Shown piece by piece: positions 1 through 8,957 of a DNA stretch of 64,000 nucleotides (positions are counted from its first letter, which is position 1; the number at the start of each line of letters is the position of its first letter). The position numbers and the translations under genes are program-made. Source of the stretch: Methylocystis sp. KS32 (GTDB lineage Bacteria; Pseudomonadota; Alphaproteobacteria; Rhizobiales; Beijerinckiaceae); the NCBI GenBank assembly GCA_002862095.1, contig PHSQ01000002.1, forward strand, positions 310,001 through 374,000, written 5' to 3'. A model generated the notes under the pieces. That model was not told the origin of the DNA, made no database searches, and saw nothing but the letters and a program-made list of their open reading frames with translations.

Positions 1-1
1 C

Positions 2-396
<395 letters not shown>

Positions 397-400
<4 letters not shown>

Positions 401-1107
401 CGAAAGACGCGGGCGGCGACGGACGCGCGGGCGGACGCTCGCTCAAAGTGCGAGTGAAAACGGCGCGCAAAAGATCGCTTTCGTCCTCACTTTGGCTCGC
501 GCGCCAACTCAACGATCCCTATGTCGCGCGCGCGAAGCGGGAGGGATATCGCTCCCGCGCGGCGTATAAGCTTCTGGAGATGGACGAACGCTACCATCTC
601 CTCAAGTCGGGGATGCGGATCGTCGATCTTGGCGCCGCGCCGGGAGGCTGGTCGCAGATCGCCGCCAAGCAAGTCAAGGCGGCGGACGGCAAGGGCAAGG
701 TCGTCGGAGTGGATTTGCTCGACATGGAGCCCGTTCCCGGCGTTTCCTTCGCAGTGAAGGACTTTAACGACGAGGATGCGCCCGAATTCATCAAGGCCAT
801 GCTCGGCGGCGAGGCGGATGGCGTAATGTCCGACATGGCGGCCAATACGACTGGTCATAAGGCGACCGATCACCTCAAGATCGTCGCGCTGGCGGAACTC
901 GCTGCGGATTTTGCAAGCGAGGCGCTGGCTCCCGGCGGCTTTTTTGTCGCCAAGGTGTTCCAGGGCGGCGCCGAGGGCCAGTTGCTTGCGCGGTTAAAAC
1001 GCGAATTTGCCGTCGTGCGCCATGTGAAGCCGGCGGCAAGCCGCGCCGGCTCCGCGGAGCTTTACGTTCTGGCGACGGGTTTCCGGGGTAAATCTAAAGG
1101 AGCTTGA
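397..1107 (+). CDS. rlmE: 23S rRNA (uridine-2552-2'-O)-methyltransferase RlmE (FtsJ/RrmJ)
   Basis: RlmE methylates the 2'-OH of U2552 in the A-loop of 23S rRNA, a late step of 50S assembly, using S-adenosylmethionine. The 236-residue product has a basic N-terminal tail (KVRVKTARKRS), then a Rossmann methyltransferase fold with the SAM loop DLGAAPGGWSQ near residue 78. VMSDMAANTTGH and FFVAKVFQGG carry the expected catalytic Asp and Lys. I chose the ATG at 397, which overlaps the upstream TGA as ATGA; a TTG at 379 would add six residues without merit. The N-terminal tail is longer than in E. coli (209 aa), which is usual for alphaproteobacterial members. Confidence 0.95.
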
Positions 1108-1123
1108 CCTTTGGTCTTCCCAA

Positions 1124-1160
1124 CGCGGGCGCGGCCTGCGGTTGGCCTGACTCGCCCGCG
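1124..1160 (+). terminator. Candidate hairpin terminator after rlmE
   Basis: The arms CGCGGGC (1124-1130) and GCCCGCG (1154-1160) enclose a second GGCC/GGCC pair, forming a GC-rich stem-loop 16 bases after the rlmE stop. The following bases (ctggttcttt) are T-rich but do not form a clean U-tract. It could instead lie in the ftsY leader. Confidence 0.35.
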
Positions 1161-1210
1161 CTGGTTCTTTAGTGCAGTCTGGTGTACGGGTCAGCCGCAA
1201 TGAGGAAACC

Positions 1211-2290
1211 ATGAGTAACGCAGACGGGACTAGAGAGAAGCGAGGAATGTTCGCGCGCCTTTTTGGTCGCGGCGGACCGACGCCCGCGACTGAGGTCGAG
1301 GCCGAGGCCGAGGAAGCGCCGGAGCGAAAGCGAAGCTGGCGCGAACGACTCTTCGGCGGGCTCTTCCGCTCGTCCCAGGCGATCGCCAAAGGTATCGCCG
1401 AGGTTTTCACCAAGCGCAAGCTAGACACGCTTACGCTCGAGGAATTGGAGGACGTGCTGCTTCGCGCCGACCTTGGCGTCGCGGCGGCTCAGCGCGTCAC
1501 CAAAGCCGTGGGCGCCGCTCGTTACGAGAGGAGCATCGAACCCGACGAGGTTCGCGCCATCCTGGCCGGCGAAGTCCAAAAGATTCTCGAACCGGTGGCC
1601 CTGCCCTTCGAGATCGACGAATCGAAGCGCCCCTTCGTGGTGCTCGTGGTCGGCGTGAATGGTTCGGGCAAGACCACCACCATCGCGAAACTCGCCTCCA
1701 AATGGCGCGGCGAGGGCAAAAGCGTCGTTTTGGGCGCAGGCGACACTTTTCGCGCCGCCGCCGTCGAACAGTTGCGGATATGGGGGCATAGGCTCGACGC
1801 CACTGTCGTGGCCGGCAAAGAGGGAGCCGACGCCGCCGGCCTCGCCTTCGACGCCATCAAGACGGCGCGGGAACGGAACGCCGATGTGCTGCTGATGGAC
1901 ACGGCGGGGCGCTTGCAGAACCGAGCCGAACTCATGGCGGAACTCGAGAAAATCGTACGCGTTATGAAGAAAGCCGATCCGGAAGCGCCCCATGCGACGC
2001 TTCTTGTGCTCGACGCGACCGTAGGGCAGAACGCGCTGACTCAGGTCGATGTTTTCGGCAAGACCGCCGGGGTCACCGGCCTCGTGATGACGAAGCTGGA
2101 CGGCACGGCGCGCGGCGGCATACTCGTCGCCATCGCGGAAAAATTCGCCCTTCCCATCTATTATGTGGGCGTAGGCGAAAGCGCCGACGATCTGGAGCCA
2201 TTCACCGCTCGCGATTTCGCGCGCGCCATAGCGGGGCTCGACCCCGAGGAATCCGACCCCGCGACAACCGCGGCGGAGACAACGAAATGA
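1211..2290 (+). CDS. ftsY: Signal recognition particle receptor FtsY
   Basis: FtsY is the membrane-associated SRP receptor GTPase that pairs with Ffh to deliver nascent inner-membrane proteins to SecYEG. The 359-aa product has a short acidic, Glu-rich A region (about residues 20-40), the helical N domain and the G domain. The G motifs are GVNGSGKTTTIAKLA (G1, around residue 149), DTFRAAAVEQL, DTAGRLQN (G3) and TKLDGTARGG (G4/G5). The ATG at 1211 follows the ribosome site GAGGAAACC; the longer GTG frame from 1172 lacks one. The gene overlaps the following yciB/ispZ gene by ATGA at 2287-2290, so the two are probably co-translated. Confidence 0.96.
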   Translation: MSNADGTREKRGMFARLFGRGGPTPATEVEAEAEEAPERKRSWRERLFGGLFRSSQAIAKGIAEVFTKRKLDTLTLEELEDVLLRADLGVAAAQRVTKAVGAARYERSIEPDEVRAILAGEVQKILEPVALPFEIDESKRPFVVLVVGVNGSGKTTTIAKLASKWRGEGKSVVLGAGDTFRAAAVEQLRIWGHRLDATVVAGKEGADAAGLAFDAIKTARERNADVLLMDTAGRLQNRAELMAELEKIVRVMKKADPEAPHATLLVLDATVGQNALTQVDVFGKTAGVTGLVMTKLDGTARGGILVAIAEKFALPIYYVGVGESADDLEPFTARDFARAIAGLDPEESDPATTAAETTK

Positions 2291-2916
2291 CGCAGGAAAC
2301 CGCACTGGACAAAAAATCGGAAGACAACCGCGCCGACAGCCGCCGAAGCCTCGGTCCCGGTTTGAAACTGGCGCTGGAGCTTGGTCCCCTCGCCCTATTC
2401 TTCATCGCCAACCAGAAATTCGGGATATTCGCCGCGACCGGCGCCCTGATGGTTGGCGTGCTGGCGACGCTCGGCGTTTCCTGGAGCGTGACCAAACGCC
2501 TGCCGGTCATGCCGGTCGTCACGGCCATATTGGTGCTAATTTTCGGCGCCATGACCTTTCTACTGCAGGACGAAACCTTCATAAAGCTAAAAGTGACAAT
2601 CCTTTACTTTCTGTTTGGAGCCGCGTTGATCGGCGCCCTCTGGTTCGACAAATTGCTCCTGCCGATTGTTTTCGACGCCGCCTTTCACATTGATGAAGCC
2701 GGTTGGCGCAAACTCACCTGGCGCTGGGGCTTTTTCTTCTTTTTTCTCGCGGGCCTCAACGAGGTGCTACGCCGCATTCTGTCCACCGACGCCTGGGTGA
2801 ATTTCAAGGTCTTCGGCATCTTGCCGCTGACCTTTCTCTTTGTTCTGTCGCAAATGCCGCTGGTGTTTCGTCACGAAATCCGCGCCGAAGACGACAACGC
2901 GAACTCCCATTTCTAG
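2287..2916 (+). CDS. Inner membrane septation protein A (YciB/IspZ family)
   Basis: This 209-aa polytopic membrane protein belongs to the YciB/IspZ family, linked to cell-envelope and septum integrity in enterobacteria and Shigella; its molecular activity is not settled. About five or six hydrophobic helices are visible, including GPLALFFIANQKFGIFAATG near residue 33 and the aromatic run WRWGFFFFFLAGLNEVLRR near 144, both typical of the family. It follows ftsY with an ATGA overlap, a common alphaproteobacterial pairing. Its stop TAG shares bases with the stop of the convergent gspK (CTAG at 2913-2916). Confidence 0.9.
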   Translation: MTQETALDKKSEDNRADSRRSLGPGLKLALELGPLALFFIANQKFGIFAATGALMVGVLATLGVSWSVTKRLPVMPVVTAILVLIFGAMTFLLQDETFIKLKVTILYFLFGAALIGALWFDKLLLPIVFDAAFHIDEAGWRKLTWRWGFFFFFLAGLNEVLRRILSTDAWVNFKVFGILPLTFLFVLSQMPLVFRHEIRAEDDNANSHF

Positions 2917-3950
2917 AGTCCAGCGGAACAATCGGATGCGACGCCGCCGAGTTGTTGGGCGACGCGCAATTGTTCCAGAAACCGCGCCGAGCCCCGTCGC
3001 GTTTCTCGAATGGCGAAAAGCGCGCCATTGTCGCCGTTGAAATCGACGATGGCTTCTCGGACGCTGGTTTGCCCCATTTGGAGCCGGCTTTCCGCGTGGA
3101 TCAGAAAGACCCCGCTGTCCCCGTTCTGCTTGAAGGCGGTAGGAAAGCGAGGGTCCGAGCGATCGAGGTTGTTTGGAAAGGGCGCTGCGCGCAACGCCTG
3201 CACGTCTTCGGGTTTCGCGCCGATCAGCGCGGCGAAGAGCGCGGGCGGCGCTGTTTCCGAGTCCACGCGCGGGCGACGACCATGAACGGAGACAAAGGGG
3301 AAAAGATCCCGAACCAATGAGGGCTCCAGCCCATCGACCTGATCGAGTTCGAATATTGTCTGAAACAAGCCCTGCTTTGCCTTTGAACCGACGAGGCCAT
3401 CGCTATTTTGGCCATTCGGTGACCCGCCTGGAGGGGTGCGGAACGCAATGATGGCGTTAGCGGCGGAATCGGCGTCGTTCATGCCAAGACCAAACCCCAC
3501 GAGCATGGCTTTGATTAGAGCTTGATTCGCGCCGTTAAGGTCGACTTTGCCACCCTCGTCTTCCGTCGCCAGCGCCACCGCGGCCCCACCGAGAAGGCAG
3601 AATTTCGGTTCTCCCGCGTGAATGATGCGTTGTGGAGGCCCCTTCGGGGTGGGCAGCGCTCCAGTCGCTTGAACCGGGGGCTGAGAGGTCCCCTGCTTCT
3701 CCTTCGCGAGGGATAGAATCTCGATATTTATCGCCGCTTCGGCGATTTGGTCCGCCTGAGCCGCGCCGGTGACGTTGTTCGCCGCCTGGAGGCGCAACCG
3801 GGCCGTGGTCATGAAGGAGACGATCAGCAGAGTGATGACCCCAAGTCCCCAGATCACCACGACCAGTGCATAACCGCCGCTCCTTACGCGCCGACTAGCG
3901 CGCCGCGAACCCCGGATCCTTGCCGTCTCGCCGTTCCCTTTCCGCATCAT
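2913..3950 (-). CDS. gspK: General secretion pathway protein K-like minor pseudopilin (GspK)
   Basis: GspK caps the type II secretion pseudopilus tip together with GspI and GspJ. The 345-aa product starts with a basic leader, then a prepilin-peptidase-like site at SGG/YALVVVIWGLGVITLL followed by a long hydrophobic helix. The residue at +5 is not Glu, as expected for the K subunit. The large C-terminal part includes KVDLNGANQALIKAML and the helix-hairpin-helix-like EDVQALRAAPFP of the family. It lies 40 bp downstream of the TPR-sulfotransferase gene on the same strand, so they may be co-transcribed. No other gsp gene is in the window. Two adjacent ATG codons (3950, 3947) are possible starts. 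Confidence 0.82.
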   Translation of the reverse strand: MMRKGNGETARIRGSRRASRRVRSGGYALVVVIWGLGVITLLIVSFMTTARLRLQAANNVTGAAQADQIAEAAINIEILSLAKEKQGTSQPPVQATGALPTPKGPPQRIIHAGEPKFCLLGGAAVALATEDEGGKVDLNGANQALIKAMLVGFGLGMNDADSAANAIIAFRTPPGGSPNGQNSDGLVGSKAKQGLFQTIFELDQVDGLEPSLVRDLFPFVSVHGRRPRVDSETAPPALFAALIGAKPEDVQALRAAPFPNNLDRSDPRFPTAFKQNGDSGVFLIHAESRLQMGQTSVREAIVDFNGDNGALFAIRETRRGSARFLEQLRVAQQLGGVASDCSAGL

Positions 3951-3990
3951 CGTAATGAGTTCGATCCTTTCCGGCAGACATGTAGGGTGT

Positions 3991-6705
3991 TCAGTCGTGG
4001 TCGTCCCCGAGCGCGTCGATCAAGGGACCAAGGAAGGGTTCATAAGCGCGCCAACGACCAATGGAGCTGCTGTAGAGCGGCTGTCGCACCTGGACGAGGC
4101 TCGCCGTTCGCACCAACCTCTCTTTTTGCTGAAAGTTCAGGCAACGAGGATCCCAATCCAGTCCGCAATAACCGAGGATGTTTCTCGCCTGGCCTTCGAT
4201 ATCCGCGACCACCTCCTCATACCGCACTTCGAGCAGGGCGCCTTTTGGCAGAACGGCGCGCCAATGCGCGGTCAATTTCTCATAGGCGCGATAATAATGG
4301 CCCAGTTCGGTAAGGTTGTAGATATAACCGAGTTCGCTCGCGAAAAGCTGGGAGAAGCAGGAAAAGCACGTATCCAGGGCATCCCGGCGCACGTGAATGA
4401 TGCGCGCGTTGGGCAATGCCAGGCGGATGAGACCGACGAACCGGAAATTGTCCGGCGTCTTGTCCGTGATGCGCTGAACCCCCGTCGGCGCCAAGCGTCG
4501 AATCCTCTCCAGATATTTCCCGCCCAGCGCCTTCAGCTCCTCTCTTCCCACTTGCTCGAAGGTCTCGGGATAGCCTGTGCCGACATTATGGCGAAACGCC
4601 ATGACCAAGCGGCTGAAATCATCCGCTTCTCCCGCGCCGAACACGGCGGGATGACTCGACAATATCTGCTCGATCAGCGTCGTGCCCGAGCGCGGCATTC
4701 CGAGGATAAAAATCGGCTGCGGCGAAGGATCGCCAGCCCCGCGCCTATCTTCCATGAATTTCTCGTTGAACACTTCGCCGATGCGCTCGAACATGGCGAG
4801 CGTCGCGGCTTCGTCATAGGAAATTCTTGCGCGCTTTAGCGCATTGCCTTCGACGAGGCTCGCGAAACAGCGCTCGCGATCTTTGATATTGTCGTAGACC
4901 TTGGCCAGCGCGAATTGCAGATAGATCTTGTCATCTGGTGGAAGAGTGTCCTTGACCCGCGCCAAATCCTCCATCGCCGCTATGTCCGGATCGCCCTCCT
5001 TCCAGCGTTTCGACGAAGCGAGCTTATAAAATGGCGAAGCCCTTAGCGGCGCTGCCCGGATTGCTTCCCTCAACGAGGCGGCGCCTTCGTCAAAACGGCC
5101 AAGCTGAAGCAGAATGCCTCCCTTGTTTTCAAGCGCCTGCGCGAAATCCGGCCTCAGCTTGACCGCGGCGTCGTAACTTTCCAGCGCCTCGGCGGGACGG
5201 TTGAGATCGGTCAAAACATTGCCGCGGTTGTTGAGCGCTTCGGGATAATTCGGTCGTAAGGCGAGCGCGCGGCCGAGGCTTTCGAGAGCTTCATCGAAGC
5301 GCCCCAAACTTCGTAGGGCGTTGCCGCGATTGTTCAGAGCCTCGGGATAATCCGCTCTGATGGCGAGCGCGCGATCGAAACTCGCCAATGCTTCGAACGG
5401 CCGCTTGAGTTGCAACAGGACGTTGCCGCGATTGCTGAGCGCTTCGACATAATTGGGCCGCAAGGCCAATACGCGGTCGAAGCATGCGAGCGCTTCGGCG
5501 CCGCGGGATAAGTCGCGCAAGACGTTGCCGAGACTGTTGAGTGCCTCTGGATAATCCGGCTTTATCGCGAGAGCTTGTTGGGCGCTCGGAAGCGCCTCGT
5601 CAGACCGGCCCAGGGCCAGGAGCGCATTCGCGCGATTGGTGAGCGCTTCCGCATAATTCGCTTTCAGCGCGAGCGCTTTTTCGTAACTCTCCAAGGCCTC
5701 GCTCGGGCGATTGATGTCCATGAGCGCATTGCCGCGATTGTTGAAGGCCTCCAGAAATGTCGGATGAATTCGCAGCGCCCTGTCGTAACTTTCGATAGCC
5801 GCTTCCGGACGCCCGAGCGTCATGAGGAGATTGCCCCGATTATACAGCGCTTCCAGGTAATTCGGCCTCGCTTCGAGCGCCTTGTCGAGACTTGCGAGCG
5901 CTTCTTTTTTTCTGTTCAGTTTTTCGAGTGCGTTGGCGCGGCCATAAAGGGCCTCGGGCATGGCCGGCTCGAGGGCGAGAGCCGCTTCATAGCTTTTCAC
6001 CGCCTCCTCGCATCGGCCGAGAAGAAACAACGCATTGCCGCGATTCAACAATGCCGCGACGTTATCGGGCCGTAGCGCGAGCGCCCGATCGTAGCTCGCC
6101 ACAGCTTCTTCCCCTCGACCCAGCGCGACGAGAGAAGCGCCTCGATTATAAAGGGCGGCGGGAAAGTCCCTTTTTAGTTTTAGCGCCTCGTCGTAACTCG
6201 CCAGAGCCTCGGCGGGCCTGTTGAGGCTCATCAGCGCATTGCCGCGATTGTTGAGCGCGTCGAGGAATTTGGGTTTTAGAGCCAACGCCTTATCGAAATC
6301 CTCGATCGCCTCTCCCGGTCGGCCCATGGCCGCGAGGAGATTGCCGCGCCTGTGAAGGATTTCGGGTTGATCGGGAGAAAGAGCGATGGATTGGCCGTAG
6401 CTGCGAAGCGCCTCTTCCCGGCGCCCCAAAGCCGCTTGGGCCGCACCGAGATCGGCGTAAATCGGGGCGGGATTGATGGGGCGCGAATTCAGCGCCTGCG
6501 CCAAGGATTGAAGCGCCTCTGGGGCGCGGCCCTGTCTGAGGCAAAGAACGCCAAGGAGATGCAAAGAGGGATAATGAGCCGGTTCGTTGGCGACGATCCT
6601 CCTGCACAGGCTCTCCGCCTCCGCGACGTTCCCCTGTCGATAGAGTTGCACCGCCTGCTTGAACAGTTGCTCGCGATCCGGCGCGGATAGGGAAGATTTG
6701 GTCAT
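3991..6705 (-). CDS. TPR-repeat protein with C-terminal sulfotransferase domain
   Basis: The 904-aa product has about 16 tandem 34-residue TPR units (residues about 8-555), with recurring PEALNNRGNAL and FDEALESYDRALALRPNY phrases. A PAPS-dependent sulfotransferase domain follows. PIFILGMPRSGTTLIEQILS near residue 662 is the 5'-phosphosulfate loop and RIIHVRRDALDTC near 765 is the 3'-phosphate loop. Such fusions are common in Proteobacteria, often near polysaccharide or secretion genes, but acceptors are rarely known; here I infer sulfation of a glycan or protein. The ATG at 6705 (MTKSSLSAPD) is preferred over a TTG 63 bases upstream; neither has a strong ribosome site. The 102-bp DNA periodicity makes it prone to repeat-number change. 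Confidence 0.88.
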   Translation of the reverse strand: MTKSSLSAPDREQLFKQAVQLYRQGNVAEAESLCRRIVANEPAHYPSLHLLGVLCLRQGRAPEALQSLAQALNSRPINPAPIYADLGAAQAALGRREEALRSYGQSIALSPDQPEILHRRGNLLAAMGRPGEAIEDFDKALALKPKFLDALNNRGNALMSLNRPAEALASYDEALKLKRDFPAALYNRGASLVALGRGEEAVASYDRALALRPDNVAALLNRGNALFLLGRCEEAVKSYEAALALEPAMPEALYGRANALEKLNRKKEALASLDKALEARPNYLEALYNRGNLLMTLGRPEAAIESYDRALRIHPTFLEAFNNRGNALMDINRPSEALESYEKALALKANYAEALTNRANALLALGRSDEALPSAQQALAIKPDYPEALNSLGNVLRDLSRGAEALACFDRVLALRPNYVEALSNRGNVLLQLKRPFEALASFDRALAIRADYPEALNNRGNALRSLGRFDEALESLGRALALRPNYPEALNNRGNVLTDLNRPAEALESYDAAVKLRPDFAQALENKGGILLQLGRFDEGAASLREAIRAAPLRASPFYKLASSKRWKEGDPDIAAMEDLARVKDTLPPDDKIYLQFALAKVYDNIKDRERCFASLVEGNALKRARISYDEAATLAMFERIGEVFNEKFMEDRRGAGDPSPQPIFILGMPRSGTTLIEQILSSHPAVFGAGEADDFSRLVMAFRHNVGTGYPETFEQVGREELKALGGKYLERIRRLAPTGVQRITDKTPDNFRFVGLIRLALPNARIIHVRRDALDTCFSCFSQLFASELGYIYNLTELGHYYRAYEKLTAHWRAVLPKGALLEVRYEEVVADIEGQARNILGYCGLDWDPRCLNFQQKERLVRTASLVQVRQPLYSSSIGRWRAYEPFLGPLIDALGDDHD

Positions 6706-6899
6706 GGGATGGGAGCCTGAAGCTGCGGATTTGCACCGACTAAGACTCGCGGCGTCGGAGCGAGTCAAGAATCGGCCGCGAGATCCAGCGCCAGCGCGAA
6801 TTTCCTGTGCGGCGGTTACGCCCTTTATCTAACATTAATTATGAATATTTTTAAAGCGCTTACTAAGTAAATATACCAATTTTCCGTTTAATAACCACA

Positions 6900-6953
6900 G
6901 CGAATGCTTTGGATTTACGATAATAGTTTTCATATTATCATTCCAGCATTCGC
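6900..6953. promoter_or_regulatory. Nested inverted repeat in the AT-rich divergent promoter region
   Basis: The outer arms GCGAATGCT (6900-6908) and AGCATTCGC (6945-6953) are exact complements. Inside them lie a second exact pair, GATAATA (6919-6925) and TATTATC (6933-6939). The structure sits 52 bases before the L,D-transpeptidase start, in an AT-rich stretch between two divergently transcribed genes. It could be a protein-binding operator or an RNA hairpin in the leader; its function is not known. Confidence 0.5.
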
Positions 6954-7004
6954 CGGTAATCGCTGCCGCGAATTTCGATCACTTGCGTCAACGTGGTGCG
7001 CCTC

Positions 7005-7754
7005 ATGCGTGAGAAACGCTTATTTTCTGCTATCGCCTTTGCGGCGACGACTATCGCGGCTCAAGCGGCCCTACTGGATCGGGCGCAGGCCGGATCCTTT
7101 GCGGCGCAGGGCAATGGCCCGAACAATCCAAACCAGGACTTGTATTCTCCGGTGGACGCGAATGGCTCCTCCCAGAACGCGCTTGGGGGCGGATTTCTCG
7201 AAATGCTCGCCACGGGAGGAAACCCCACCTCGCGCTCGGCCTACCAGAATCCCCCGCCGGCGCGGCGAATGGCGACGGCGACGCCAGGCCAAATTGAGAT
7301 GCGGCGCGAAGTCGATCCGATCTACAGACGCCAGGAAGTCGAGTATTCTGGCGAAGCGCCGGGCTCGGTCGTGGTCGACGCCAACAGCAAGTTTCTTTAC
7401 TATGTGAAGGGTGGCGGCCGAGCGATCCGTTACGGCATCGGCGTCGGGCGTCCGGGATTCGAATGGTCCGGAGTCAAGACGATAAGCCGCAAGGCGGAAT
7501 GGCCGGATTGGACTCCGCCAGCGGAAATGCTCGCGCGACGGCCTGATCTACCACGCTTCATGCCTGGCGGCCCCGACAATCCCCTGGGCGCGCGAGCCTT
7601 GTATTTAGGGTCGTCGCTTTATCGTATTCACGGCACAAACGAGCCTTACACCATCGGCCAAAATGTCTCTTCTGGCTGTATCCGCATGATGAACGAGGAT
7701 GTCACCGATCTTTACGACCGCGTGAGCGTGGGGACGCGGGTCGTCGTGCGTTGA
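7005..7754 (+). CDS. L,D-transpeptidase (YkuD domain), periplasmic
   Basis: L,D-transpeptidases make 3-3 peptidoglycan crosslinks or attach outer-membrane proteins to the wall, using a catalytic cysteine. The 249-aa product has a signal peptide (REKRLFSAIAFAATTIAAQA), a low-complexity linker, and a C-terminal YkuD domain. The active-site signature is HGTNEPYTIGQNVSSGCIRM, with Cys in SSGCIRM. GSVVVDANSKFLYYV opens the domain. The ATG at 7005 is used; in-frame GTG codons at 6993 and 6996 are alternatives, and no start has a clear ribosome site. It is transcribed alone from a divergent AT-rich region, and could anchor or remodel the wall around envelope proteins. Confidence 0.92.
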   Translation: MREKRLFSAIAFAATTIAAQAALLDRAQAGSFAAQGNGPNNPNQDLYSPVDANGSSQNALGGGFLEMLATGGNPTSRSAYQNPPPARRMATATPGQIEMRREVDPIYRRQEVEYSGEAPGSVVVDANSKFLYYVKGGGRAIRYGIGVGRPGFEWSGVKTISRKAEWPDWTPPAEMLARRPDLPRFMPGGPDNPLGARALYLGSSLYRIHGTNEPYTIGQNVSSGCIRMMNEDVTDLYDRVSVGTRVVVR

Positions 7755-7866
7755 ACAGGATCGAGGAGGACCGAGGAGGCGGCGCGTCTCTTCAGCAGTT
7801 GCAATCATCGACGCTTCGCGCGATAGCAACGGCGGCGCAATTTTCGTTTATGGAGAGGCCGATCAC

Positions 7867-8010
7867 GTGCCTAGCCTCATTCGATTCCTCATCACTGTCG
7901 GCATCCTCGCGGCGATCGCTTACGGCGCCATGCTGGCGCTCGTCACTTTCGTGACGCCGCAGCCTCGCGAAATGACCCAGACCATTTCTCCCGCTCGCCT
8001 CAACAAGTGA
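7867..8010 (+). CDS. Conserved small membrane protein upstream of xerD (47 aa)
   Basis: A GTG start at 7867 follows a good ribosome site (GGAGAGG at 7852-7858). The 47-residue product has an N-terminal membrane helix (IRFLITVGILAAIAYGAMLAL) and a short tail (TPQPREMTQTISPARLNK). Its stop overlaps the xerD start as GTGA at 8007-8010, so translation is coupled. I recall very similar tiny proteins with a TPREM...RLN tail ahead of xerD in other Hyphomicrobiales, sometimes mislabelled as histidine kinases (memory, not checked). The function is unknown; the topology suggests a single-pass inner-membrane protein with a periplasmic or cytoplasmic tail. Confidence 0.75.
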   Translation: MPSLIRFLITVGILAAIAYGAMLALVTFVTPQPREMTQTISPARLNK

Positions 8011-8957
8011 AAACGCGACAGACCGCCCTCCGCAGCCTGGACTGTTTCCTCGAAATGCTGGCGGCGGAGCGCGGAGCCGCGCTCAATACGCAGGCGGCCT
8101 ACCGTCGCGACCTCGATGATTATATCGACCATCTTGCCAGTTTGGGTCTCGAACCGGCGAATGCGACTACGGAAGATTTGCGGGGCTATATAGGGGCGCT
8201 CTCGCGGCGCGGCATGTCGAGCGCGACCGTCGCGCGACGGATCTCGGCGTTGCGCCAATTTCACAAATTTCTCTATGTCGAACGACGTCGCGCCGACGAT
8301 CCCGCGACGTCGCTGGAGGGGCCGCGTCGGGCCAAGAACGCGCCCGGAGTGCTGTCCGTGGCGGAGATCGACCGGTTGCTGAGCGTGACGCAGCAAGGAC
8401 TCGACGACGAAGATCATCCGCTCGGCGAGCGACTGCGCAGGGCCCGCATGTACGCCCTGTTGGAGACGCTCTACGCCACCGGCTTGCGCGTCAGCGAACT
8501 CGTATCCCTGCCCAGAAGCGCCGAGCGGGCGCGCGATCCATTCATCACGATAAAAGGGAAAGGCGGCCGCGAAAGGCTCGTTCCCCTCACCGCGCGCGCG
8601 AAAGAGGCCATCAGGCAGTATCGGAAACTGCTTGAGGCGAAAAGCCCCGCCCTCGCGGCGACTCCTTTCCTTTTTCCCTCGGACGGCGACAGTGGCCATC
8701 TCACCCGCCAGGCCTTCGCGCGCGATTTGAAGGTCGCGGCGGCGGCGGCGGGCGTCGCCGCGAGCGACATCCATCCTCACGCCTTGCGCCACGCCTTCGC
8801 GAGCCATTTGTTGCAGAACGGCGCCGATCTGCGCGTCGTTCAGGAGCTTCTTGGCCACGCCGACATCTCGACGACGCAGATTTACACCCATGTGCTCGAC
8901 GAACGTATGCGCGCGATGGTGCGCGATCTGCATCCGCTCTCGGACGACGCCGCTTAA
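8007..8957 (+). CDS. xerD: Tyrosine recombinase XerD
   Basis: XerD acts with XerC at dif to resolve chromosome dimers at the septum under FtsK control. The 316-aa product has the N-terminal core-binding SAM-like domain and the C-terminal catalytic domain. Catalytic residues are visible: Arg in ATGLRVSELVSLP, Lys in IKGKGGRERLVPL, HxxR in HPHALRHAFASHLL, the second His in LLGHADISTTQ, and the nucleophile Tyr in IYTHVLDER. The GTG start overlaps the small membrane gene. The stop TAA shares its bases with that of the convergent ribE (TTAA at 8954-8957). The location in a chromosomal housekeeping context favours XerD over a phage integrase. Confidence 0.93.
   Translation: MKTRQTALRSLDCFLEMLAAERGAALNTQAAYRRDLDDYIDHLASLGLEPANATTEDLRGYIGALSRRGMSSATVARRISALRQFHKFLYVERRRADDPATSLEGPRRAKNAPGVLSVAEIDRLLSVTQQGLDDEDHPLGERLRRARMYALLETLYATGLRVSELVSLPRSAERARDPFITIKGKGGRERLVPLTARAKEAIRQYRKLLEAKSPALAATPFLFPSDGDSGHLTRQAFARDLKVAAAAAGVAASDIHPHALRHAFASHLLQNGADLRVVQELLGHADISTTQIYTHVLDERMRAMVRDLHPLSDDAA

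Noticed and set aside
1421-2305. Long minus-strand frame opposite ftsY (294 codons)
   Set aside because: It is the antisense shadow of the conserved ftsY frame in high-GC DNA; the translation has no family features.
5090-6690. Regular 102-base periodicity resembling a tandem array or CRISPR
   Set aside because: The units are coding TPR repeats in frame, with varying sequence and no unique spacers.
7920-8933. Minus-strand 337-codon frame opposite xerD
   Set aside because: XerD catalytic motifs on the plus strand are complete; the antisense frame is an artefact.
8007-8957. Integrase of a genomic island rather than XerD
   Set aside because: Neighbouring genes are housekeeping, no tRNA target or att repeats are visible, and length and motifs fit XerD.
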